Positions 1-5,143 of a stretch of 7,669 nucleotides of DNA are shown here, piece after piece. The notes under the pieces were generated by a model that did no database searches, was not told the origin of the DNA, and saw only the letters and a list, made by a program, of their open reading frames with translations. The DNA comes from an uncultured Clostridia bacterium (GTDB lineage: Bacteria; Bacillota; Clostridia; UMGS1883): positions 1 through 7,669 of the forward strand of contig CANRER010000191.1 of assembly GCA_947629615.1 (NCBI GenBank). Direction: 5' to 3'. The stretch's first letter is position 1; each line of letters starts with the position of its first letter. Position numbers and translations under genes: made by a program.

Positions 1-2
1 CG

Positions 3-527
3 GTAACTCATCGGTATGTCGCGTCCTTCCTGCTCCAGTGCGATATTTTGTGGGGGCTTCAAACCTCGGTCACGGTCAGCGGGGCGGAACTGACATATAA
101 CGACGAGCCTATGCGTCTTTCCGGCCTTCCGGCAAAGGCGGGGCTGTATCAGTCCGTACCGGCGAGCGTGCCGAACGCCGTGTTTGACCTTCCGTTTCTT
201 TCCCCCGATGGTAAGGAAATGGAGCTTGCCTCGCCGTTGTGGATAAACTATCCGTTTTATAACGACCTGCGCGACGCTTTCACCTCGTATTTGAGCGATA
301 TTAGCCTTGGCATAAACGAGGAACGGGGCGCGGCGGTAATATTCACCTATTACCCGCAGCTTGTTTATGATAATTCCTCGGGTTTCACGCTCCGCGTAAG
401 AGCCGAGGCAAACGGCGCAAAGCCCACGGCGGATATGCTCGGCGGCCGGGTTGTTTATAACGAACCCGACACCGGAGCCGTGTGGGTGGAGTATGAGGTT
501 GGCTATATGTTCTTTATGGAGGGCTAA
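3..527 (+). CDS. Unrecognised protein, C-terminal part (5' end outside window)
   Basis: The frame is open from the first bases of the window to the TAA at 525-527, so at least 174 residues are visible and the true start lies upstream. A TTG at 48-50 could be read as a start, but no ribosome binding site precedes it and the frame continues upstream, so I treat this as the end of a longer gene. The translation has many aromatic and small residues and alternating hydrophobic stretches (for example AAVIFTYYPQLVYDNSSG and VWVEYEVGYMFFMEG), which suggests a beta-rich globular or extracytoplasmic domain. I see no transmembrane anchor, catalytic motif or sortase signal in this part. I do not recognise the family. 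The last three codons and stop (ATG GAG GGC TAA) lie inside the 137-bp tandem duplication that follows. Confidence is high that it is coding and none is offered for function. Confidence 0.7.
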   Translation, partial: VTHRYVASFLLQCDILWGLQTSVTVSGAELTYNDEPMRLSGLPAKAGLYQSVPASVPNAVFDLPFLSPDGKEMELASPLWINYPFYNDLRDAFTSYLSDISLGINEERGAAVIFTYYPQLVYDNSSGFTLRVRAEANGAKPTADMLGGRVVYNEPDTGAVWVEYEVGYMFFMEG

Positions 528-531
528 TAGA

Positions 532-634
532 AATGCAGAATGATGAATGATGAATGCTGAATGAAAACCCAAAGGCAGAGCGAAGCGAAGCCTTTGCACC
601 ATAATTCTGCATTCAGCATTCTGCATTCAGCATT
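532..634 (+). repeat. Palindromic heptad element, copy 1a
   Basis: The left arm is a run of 7-bp units: AATGCAG (532-538), AATGATG (539-545), AATGATG (546-552), AATGCTG (553-559), then AATGAAA. The core is a hairpin with CAAAGGC (570-576) pairing with GCCTTTG (590-596) around a 13-nt purine-rich loop. The right arm (604-634) alternates ATTCTGC and ATTCAGC, the complements of the left units. The arms pair imperfectly, so the transcript or single strand could fold into a hairpin of about 100 nt. It lies just after a stop codon, and I see no reading frame or transposase in it. Confidence 0.85.
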
Positions 635-668
635 ATTAAAATTCGGCCGGTGATGGAGGGCTAATAGA

Positions 669-771
669 AATGCAGAATGATGAATGATGAATGCTGAATG
701 AAAACCCAAAGGCAGAGCGAAGCGAAGCCTTTGCACCATAATTCTGCATTCAGCATTCTGCATTCAGCATT
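669..771 (+). repeat. Palindromic heptad element, copy 1b (duplicate of 1a)
   Basis: Base-for-base copy of the 532-634 element displaced by 137 bp through the tandem duplication. It ends 18 bp before the ribosome binding site of the PqqD-like gene, so it sits in that gene's 5' region. A long hairpin here could affect readthrough from the upstream gene or leader stability; that is inference. Confidence 0.85.
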
Positions 772-800
772 ATTAAAATTCGGCCGGTGGAGGTTTTTCA

Positions 801-1061
801 ATGAAGCAACGGCCCGGAATGATAACGCATTTTGTCGGTGAGGACGAGGTAATGGTTATCCCCACCGAAGGCGAAACCCTTAACCGCGTACTCAGCCTTA
901 ACGGAAGCGGCGGCTATGTGTGGAACCTCCTTGAAACGGAGCGCACATTTGATGAACTCGTTTCCCTTCTCGTGGAGGAGTATGGTATAACGGATGCCGA
1001 AGCGCGTTCAGATCTTGCGGAGTTTATTAAAACTGTTATCGACTACGTTCAAATAGATTAA
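801..1061 (+). CDS. PqqD-family protein (peptide chaperone / RiPP recognition element fold)
   Basis: This is an 86-residue protein, about the usual length of a standalone PqqD. The signature is LSLNGSGGYVWNLLE at residues 31-45 followed by ERTFDELVSLLVEEYG (47-62) and a closing helix, matching the PqqD pattern of an LN-x-(T/S)-G-x-x-x-W-x-L-L motif followed by the winged-helix part. Members of this family bind leader peptides and deliver them to modifying enzymes such as radical SAM proteins, as PqqD does with PqqA and PqqE. Many standalone copies in Bacillota have no known partner, and no precursor peptide or radical SAM gene is visible here. The start ATG at 801 has a strong GGAGG at 789-793 with a 7-nt spacer. 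The TAA stop shares its last base with the first heptad of the next repeat element. Family call is firm; the cellular role is unknown. Confidence 0.85.
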   Translation: MKQRPGMITHFVGEDEVMVIPTEGETLNRVLSLNGSGGYVWNLLETERTFDELVSLLVEEYGITDAEARSDLAEFIKTVIDYVQID

Positions 1062-1155
1062 ATGCAGAGTGCAGAATGCAGAATGCAGAATGCAGAATTG
1101 AAGGAGGCAAAATCTCGCGAGCGAGATTTTGCACAATCATTCAGCGCTCAGCATT
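1061..1155 (+). repeat. Palindromic heptad element, copy 2 (AT-rich core variant)
   Basis: The left arm has five 7-bp units, AATGCAG or AGTGCAG (1061-1095), then AATTGAAGGAG. The core is a perfect 11-bp stem, GCAAAATCTCG (1107-1117) pairing with CGAGATTTTGC (1122-1132), with a 4-nt loop. The sequence TTTTGCACAATCATTCAGC follows, and the right arm CATTCAG..CATT ends at 1155. It starts on the stop codon of the PqqD-like gene and ends 6 bp before the Shine-Dalgarno of the four-helix-bundle gene. Its core differs from copies 1 and 3 while the flanking framework is the same. Confidence 0.85.
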
Positions 1156-1173
1156 ACATATAGGAGCGCCGCT

Positions 1174-1524
1174 ATGGCTGCAAACGTTTCCGTTCAAAAG
1201 AGTTTTGACTTTGCGGTAAGGATAGTAAATGTATATAAATATTTAACAGGTAAGCGCAAGGAATATGTTCTTTCCAAGCAGCTGTTAAGGTGCGGGACGA
1301 GCATAGGCGCAAATGTTTCCGAGGCGCAGCGGGGCCAGACCAAGGCTGATTTTACAGCCAAGATGAGCATAGCCTTGAAAGAGGCGAATGAAGCCCATTA
1401 CTGGTTAAAGCTGCTGTATAAGACCGATTTCTTAAATGAAGCGCAGTTCAACAGCTTGGATAACGATATTAATGAGCTGATAAGCATATTGACGGCGATA
1501 TGCAGAGCTGCGAGCAAAGGATAA
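1174..1524 (+). CDS. Four-helix-bundle protein (23S rRNA intervening-sequence / S23 family)
   Basis: A 116-residue protein with the hallmark of this family: QLLRCGTSIGANVSEAQ at residues 36-52, then KADFTAKMSIALKEANEAHYWLKLL (57-81). Family members are about 115-130 residues, form a four-helix bundle (often a pentamer), and were first found encoded inside 23S rRNA intervening sequences. The Avd accessory protein of diversity-generating retroelements has the same fold. No enzymatic activity is known. The start chosen is ATG 1174, with AGGAG at 1162-1166 and a 7-nt spacer. The frame is open upstream to 1129, but that part is repeat sequence without a ribosome binding site. No rRNA surrounds the gene, so it is a free-standing member. 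It is bracketed by two copies of the palindromic heptad element in the same orientation, which makes joint mobility or an RNA-binding partnership a fair but unproven idea. Confidence 0.88.
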   Translation: MAANVSVQKSFDFAVRIVNVYKYLTGKRKEYVLSKQLLRCGTSIGANVSEAQRGQTKADFTAKMSIALKEANEAHYWLKLLYKTDFLNEAQFNSLDNDINELISILTAICRAASKG

Positions 1525-1538
1525 ATGAAAGAATATAA

Positions 1539-1562
1539 TTTGTAATTAAATTTGTAATTAAT
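1539..1562. repeat. 12-bp AT-rich tandem repeat after the four-helix-bundle gene
   Basis: TTTGTAATTAAA (1539-1550) is followed directly by TTTGTAATTAAT (1551-1562), 11 of 12 bases matching. It lies between the gene's stop and the next heptad element and may mark an insertion boundary. No T-tract terminator hairpin is seen here. Confidence 0.6.
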
Positions 1563-1564
1563 TA

Positions 1565-1720
1565 AATGCAGAATGCAGAACGATGTTAAAATGCAGAGTA
1601 CGGAATGCAGAATGCAGAATTGAAAGAAACAAAGGCAGAGCGAAGCGAAGCCTTTGTACAATCATTCAGCATTCATCATTCATCATTCAGCATTTACCCT
1701 TTGTCATTCAGCATTCAGCA
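1565..1720 (+). repeat. Palindromic heptad element, copy 3 (doubled arms)
   Basis: The left arm comes in two blocks: AATGCAG, AATGCAG, AACGATG (1565-1585), then AATGCAG, AGTACGG, AATGCAG, AATGCAG (1590-1617), followed by AATTGAAAGAAA. The core, CAAAGGC (1630-1636) pairing with GCCTTTG (1650-1656), is identical to copy 1 including its 13-nt loop. The right arm is also in two blocks: CATTCAG, CATTCAT, CATTCAT, CATTCAG, CATTT (1663-1695) and, after a 9-bp gap, CATTCAG twice (1705-1718). The doubled arms look like one element inside another or like arm expansion. It forms the leader region of the secreted protein gene. Confidence 0.85.
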
Positions 1721-1738
1721 GTAAAAAGACTTTTTGTT

Positions 1739-1743
1739 GGAGG
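1739..1743 (+). promoter_or_regulatory. Ribosome binding site that fixes the start of the secreted protein
   Basis: GGAGG at 1739-1743 lies only 1 nt before an in-frame ATG at 1745 but 10 nt before the ATG at 1754. Only the latter spacing is workable, and it places a Lys-Lys signal peptide at the exact N-terminus. The longer frame back to 1583 is encoded by repeat sequence. Confidence 0.75.
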
Positions 1744-1753
1744 AATGATCAAA

Positions 1754-4141
1754 ATGAAGAAGAATGTGACAAAGGCTTTGTCCGTAATTCTTGTGCTTGC
1801 CATGCTGCTTGCTTATGGCGGCGTTGCGGGCGCGGTCGCTCCCGCTGCCGGTTCTAAGGCTGTGGCGGGCTATGCCGCCCCGGCGGACGAGAGCGCGGAC
1901 GAGGCCGCAGACATAACAGACGAGCCCACAGATGAGCCCGTTGACGAACCCGTCAGCGAGTCCGCAAGCGAGGCCGAGGACGCTCCCGTAATCGACGGCG
2001 AAACCGTTTTTGAGCCTGTCGAGGATCAGCCCGCCGAGGATGAGAACACCGACGATAACCTTATTGAGGAAATCACTCCCCCCGATGATAGCGAGGATAA
2101 GGTCGATGAGCAGCCCAACGAAGACGACTCCTCCGCCGAAGACCCTTCCCTCGGCGGCGTTCAGATTATTACCCCCGACGTTGAGGAGGACGACGGCCGT
2201 CAAGCATTCCTCGATTATCTTGATTATATCCGTACTTGGGATTTCACCGACGTGAATGTTCATCTCGCCATTGCCACAACCGGCTTTTATCAGATTCTCG
2301 ATAGTCAGGGTTTTGGCTATGATGAGGAAACCGAACAGTATTATGCGTTCGACGAGATGTCTCTTGAACAGATATGGAACAAAGTTCTTGCTATGGGTAT
2401 TGATAGCATGGACGTTCTTGCAAGTTGGATTGAAGATGTGTGGGCAAATACGCCTGAGTTTATCAGCGTGTTTGAGCAAAACTACGGAACGCATAATAAA
2501 GGTACGAGTCCGACTACTTTTACAATAGCTATTGCTAATGGTGACAGTGGAAGTGCTCATTATACAACATCTTTGGGCAAGACATCTGAGACGTTTGATA
2601 AAGAAAATGGTAACGCTGTAAAAGATATAACCATTACTCCCAATAGCGGCTATAAAATTTCAGCCATAGATGTTAATAATGGTTCAACTAGCAATCCTTC
2701 ACTAGTAGCGATTTATAAAAAAACCGGTGAAAGCGGCACGGCAACTGGCGGAACTATTACAAATTTGTTGGATGCTTATACTCCCGATAAAGATGGTAAG
2801 ATAACTATAAAAGCTGAAGATATGACAAGAACGGTTGATGGTTATAAGTCTGGAAACCCCGGGACGCTATGGTTTCGTAATAATGGCTTAACAGAAACTA
2901 TTACAGATGATGGCTCAGATGACCCTACAAATCCAGATAGTGGCACAATAACTGTATATGGTTCGTTCTTATCTTTGACGGTACATACTGATAGGGTTGC
3001 CGTTAGTAGCGATATTGCAATAACAGAGGTTGGAAACGACGACGCTGCGGTAGCCACATATAGCCTTACAACTCCCAGCGCGTCTTTTCAAGGCCTTACT
3101 GCGGAAAGGCTTCAAAGCCAACTTGTAGGAGATAATGGCCTCTTGAGCAAAGCTTTGCGGGGTGATGAGTTCCACATCGATTTTGACTCCAATCGCATTG
3201 CGGGCGTGGGCGTAAAGGGCGGTAACGACGTGACGGTTTCGGAAGGCTCCGTTTCCTTTAAGGCCGGAGATGAAGGCCTTAAGCTTGCTTTCGTTTATCA
3301 GCCTACAATTACAGCGCTTAATATTACGGACGGCAAAGAAGACAAAAAAGAAAATAAAGACTTTTTTGGTGAATATTTAAATTCTTGCTCCTGCGTTATA
3401 AACGGTAAACAATATGGCCCACACAATGATTACGAAGCAATGCAAAATGCAATTCAAGGACTTCTCCGCACAGGCTCGACTATTACGTCGATGACATTTG
3501 ACTTTAAGAAGAGCTACCGTATCAGGAGCGCAAACTACGGCCATTCAAACGATGGAAAAACGCTTAACGATATTGAAGTTAATGCCAAAACGTACAGCAA
3601 GTACGATACGCCAAGCAAAGGCGAAGTTCAAAATGCGATTAAAGGTACTTGGAGCGAAAATACATTCACACCTGATGATGCAGAAGCACTAAAGAAAAGT
3701 AATGAGGCCACTCTTGAGATAACTCTCGTTGATAATTCGCCTGTGCTTACGCTTGCCCATTTTGACGCTCAGGATCGAATTGGTCAGCCCGGCGAAATTA
3801 TCATAGCCATTGCAGAGAATCCCGGCGGCAATGGTACGTGGAGTCCGAATGCTAGTATTTCACTTCATGGTACTATCTCATGTGATCCTGAAAATCCGCA
3901 AAGCGGAGATTATACCGATGAATATATGCAAGATACGCCGCTTATGCCGATAGGTGGATCTAGATCTAATTATTATGGATATAAGTTTATTCCCAAAGAT
4001 GGTCACGACATCAATTATCAATATACTGTTAATGTAACGGCTGTTTTATCTAACGGCGACTATCATGCCGAAAAAACTGCGGAGATTAAAGTTGGTAAAG
4101 ATCACGACGCGTTTACCGATTCCGTCTCCGGCACTGATTAA
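1754..4141 (+). CDS. Large secreted protein with acidic linker, function unknown
   Basis: A 795-residue protein starting at ATG 1754. Residues 1-27 form a signal peptide: MKKN, a hydrophobic core ALSVILVLAMLLAYGGV, then AGA as a likely cleavage site. Residues 44-149 are a low-complexity Asp/Glu/Pro/Ala linker with DEPTDEPVDEPV repeats, of the kind that acts as a spacer at a Gram-positive surface. Residues 150-245 look helical and aromatic (AFLDYLDYIRTWDF, IWNKVLAMGIDSMDVLASWIEDVW). From about 250 to the end it is rich in Thr, Ser, Asn and Gly with beta-strand patterns, and the last part (EYMQDTPL.. to YTVNVTAVLSNGDYHAEKTAEIKV) resembles an Ig-like fold. I see no LPxTG, SLH or cell-wall-binding repeats, so it may be released or held by other means. 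Base composition shifts to AT-rich near 2480-3050. It has its own terminator and is probably not part of the downstream polysaccharide operon. I do not recognise a family. Confidence 0.85.
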   Translation: MKKNVTKALSVILVLAMLLAYGGVAGAVAPAAGSKAVAGYAAPADESADEAADITDEPTDEPVDEPVSESASEAEDAPVIDGETVFEPVEDQPAEDENTDDNLIEEITPPDDSEDKVDEQPNEDDSSAEDPSLGGVQIITPDVEEDDGRQAFLDYLDYIRTWDFTDVNVHLAIATTGFYQILDSQGFGYDEETEQYYAFDEMSLEQIWNKVLAMGIDSMDVLASWIEDVWANTPEFISVFEQNYGTHNKGTSPTTFTIAIANGDSGSAHYTTSLGKTSETFDKENGNAVKDITITPNSGYKISAIDVNNGSTSNPSLVAIYKKTGESGTATGGTITNLLDAYTPDKDGKITIKAEDMTRTVDGYKSGNPGTLWFRNNGLTETITDDGSDDPTNPDSGTITVYGSFLSLTVHTDRVAVSSDIAITEVGNDDAAVATYSLTTPSASFQGLTAERLQSQLVGDNGLLSKALRGDEFHIDFDSNRIAGVGVKGGNDVTVSEGSVSFKAGDEGLKLAFVYQPTITALNITDGKEDKKENKDFFGEYLNSCSCVINGKQYGPHNDYEAMQNAIQGLLRTGSTITSMTFDFKKSYRIRSANYGHSNDGKTLNDIEVNAKTYSKYDTPSKGEVQNAIKGTWSENTFTPDDAEALKKSNEATLEITLVDNSPVLTLAHFDAQDRIGQPGEIIIAIAENPGGNGTWSPNASISLHGTISCDPENPQSGDYTDEYMQDTPLMPIGGSRSNYYGYKFIPKDGHDINYQYTVNVTAVLSNGDYHAEKTAEIKVGKDHDAFTDSVSGTD

Positions 4142-4154
4142 ATTATGCACAAAC

Positions 4155-4189
4155 AAAAAGGTGCGCTTCAAACGAAGCGCGCCTTTTTT
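4155..4189 (+). terminator. Intrinsic terminator of the secreted protein gene
   Basis: AAAAAGGTGCGCTTC (4155-4169), loop AAAC (4170-4173), then GAAGCGCGCCTTTTTT (4174-4189). The stem is about 15 bp with one G-U pair at T4162/G4181 and a closing T-run. It begins 13 bp after the stop codon. The A-run before it makes it partly bidirectional. Confidence 0.93.
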
Positions 4190-4194
4190 AGTTG

Positions 4195-4311
4195 AAAATG
4201 TAAAATGGAAAGTAGATGAAAGCAAAATCTGCTCGCGAGGTTTTGCTTAAATTCAAAGGCGCAGTCTTTGCACATTTACTTTCCGCTTTTAGTTCTACAT
4301 TCCACATTCCT
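4195..4311 (+). repeat. Diverged palindromic element, copy 4, carrying both core hairpin types
   Basis: The left arm AAAATGTAAAATGGAAAGTA (4195-4214) faces a right arm with ACTTTCC (4278-4284) and CATTCCACATTCC (4298-4310); GGAAAGT (4207-4213) is the exact complement of ACTTTCC. Inside are two hairpins in a row: AGCAAAATCT (4221-4230) with AGGTTTTGCT (4238-4247), like the core of copy 2, and CAAAG (4254-4258) with CTTTG (4266-4270) followed by CAC, like copies 1 and 3. The heptad arms are degenerate. It fills the gap between the terminator and the next promoter, and I see no gene here. Confidence 0.6.
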
Positions 4312-4357
4312 TGCCAATTTTTCCCCTCATTTCCCACCAAATTTCGCGCTTCCCCTC

Positions 4358-4386
4358 TTGACATAACGGTTGGAATGTGTTATACT
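4358..4386 (+). promoter_or_regulatory. Sigma-A type promoter of the polysaccharide operon
   Basis: The -35 box is TTGACA (4358-4363, full consensus), followed by a 17-bp spacer and a -10 box TATACT (4381-4386, five of six matches). Transcription would start near 4392-4394, giving a leader of only about 22 nt before the ATG at 4415. No operator palindrome or riboswitch fits in such a short leader. Confidence 0.9.
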
Positions 4387-4414
4387 ATGTGCATAACCGT
4401 GTGGGGGCGAGAAA

Positions 4415-5131
4415 ATGATAAACAATCAGCAGGAGGGCGCAAACGCGTCGAGCGCGATAAATATTTTTGAAATACTGAACATATTTTGGGCGAGAAGGCT
4501 GCTTATTCTCATCTGCGCCTTGGTGCTTGCCTTGGCGGCCTATGTGAAGGTGAGCTATTTCACGCCATATACCTACAGCACAAGCGGTATACTTTACGTT
4601 CAAAACCGCAACGAGGTCAGCAAGGGGCAGGTGGAAGGAATTGAAGATACGGTTTACGGCTCCGACATTAGCACGTCAAGGCTGATGAGCTCGACCTATA
4701 TCGAAATCCTCACAACTCGCTCGTTCTTTACCAACGTCAGCAATGCCCTCGGCGGGGCTTACTCCCCCGGGCAGATTGGCGGAATGATGTCCATTCAGCC
4801 CAAAAACGAAACCGAGCTTTTGCAGGTGAATGTTACGGCAGGCTCGGCCCAAGGCGCTTTCGACGTTTGCAACGCTATTCTGTATCAGGCGCCGCAAATG
4901 CTCAGCGCGGTGTTCGAGGGCGGCGAAATAAAGGTTGTTGAGGGGGCGGCTCTACCCGGCGGCCCAAACAGCAAAAACACCAGAAGAACCGTCGCCATGG
5001 CTTTGCTCGCCGGTATCGCCATTGGCTGCGCTATAGCTTTCGTGCTTGATTATTTCGATGTTACCGTTCGCCGCAGCGACGACGTTGCCAAGCGTTACAG
5101 CGTTTCGGTCTTGGGCGAAATCTCTCAGTAA
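4415..5131 (+). CDS. cpsC: Wzz-domain polysaccharide copolymerase / tyrosine kinase modulator (CpsC/CapA/YwqC type)
   Basis: A 238-residue protein with the family's two-helix hairpin layout: a short cytoplasmic N-terminus (INIFEILNIFWARR, residues 15-28), TM1 at about 29-46, an extracytoplasmic domain (about 47-190), a Pro/Gly turn before the membrane (ALPGGPNSK, 179-187), TM2 at about 192-212, and a cytoplasmic tail LDYFDVTVRRSDDVAKRYSVSVLGEI. The length matches typical Gram-positive CpsC, EpsA and CapA proteins. In this family the cytoplasmic tail docks on the partner kinase and activates it, and the pair sets polymer chain length and export. ATG 4415 has only a weak GGGGG before it at 4402-4406. 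The better AGGAGGG at 4430 lies inside the gene with no start codon after it. The kinase gene follows after 12 nt. I see no CpsB-type phosphatase gene upstream, where some capsule operons carry one. Confidence 0.9.
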   Translation: MINNQQEGANASSAINIFEILNIFWARRLLILICALVLALAAYVKVSYFTPYTYSTSGILYVQNRNEVSKGQVEGIEDTVYGSDISTSRLMSSTYIEILTTRSFFTNVSNALGGAYSPGQIGGMMSIQPKNETELLQVNVTAGSAQGAFDVCNAILYQAPQMLSAVFEGGEIKVVEGAALPGGPNSKNTRRTVAMALLAGIAIGCAIAFVLDYFDVTVRRSDDVAKRYSVSVLGEISQ

Positions 5132-5136
5132 GGAGG
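5131..5136 (+). promoter_or_regulatory. Ribosome binding site deciding a TTG start
   Basis: AGGAGG (5131-5136) overlaps the last base of the upstream TAA and stands 7 nt before TTG 5144. This strong, well-spaced site supports TTG as the start of the kinase gene. It also suggests translational coupling to the modulator gene. Confidence 0.8.
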
Positions 5137-5143
5137 AACGGCG

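Larger units (their letters stand above)
516..789. repeat. Perfect 137-bp tandem duplication
   Basis: Bases 516-652 and 653-789 are identical over 137 bp as read by eye. The unit begins in the last codons of the upstream gene (ATGGAGGGCTAATAG) and ends with TTCGGCCGGTG, so the second copy carries a dead copy of that stop-codon region. Each unit holds one complete palindromic heptad element. The perfect identity points to a recent duplication. The TGGAGG at 788-793, which forms the ribosome binding site of the next gene, resembles the TGGAGG at the start of each unit, so short homology may have helped the event. Confidence 0.95.

Noticed and set aside
524..763. 79-residue minus-strand frame across the tandem duplication
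   Set aside because: It is made entirely of heptad arms and core hairpins, repeats its own peptide because of the duplication, and has no ribosome binding site.
532..771. Possible CRISPR array from the regularly repeated units
   Set aside because: The units are 7 bp and contiguous without spacers, and the long repeat is a simple two-copy duplication.
1398..1661. 87-residue minus-strand frame over the end of the four-helix-bundle gene and copy 3
   Set aside because: It overlaps a well-supported gene and repeat DNA, its composition is low complexity, and it has no ribosome binding site.
1701..1727. Possible promoter for the secreted protein (TTGTCA, then TAAAAA)
   Set aside because: The -35-like box lies in repeat sequence, the spacer is 15 bp and the -10 is poor, so it is not better than chance.
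1715..2560. 281-residue minus-strand frame opposite the secreted protein
   Set aside because: It is a shadow of the Asp/Glu/Pro-coding region, which reads as Val/Leu/Gly-rich on the other strand. It has no start signals.
4216..4470. 84-residue plus-strand frame over copy 4 and the operon promoter
   Set aside because: It runs through the repeat, the -35 and -10 boxes and into the modulator gene in another frame, and its ATG has no ribosome binding site.
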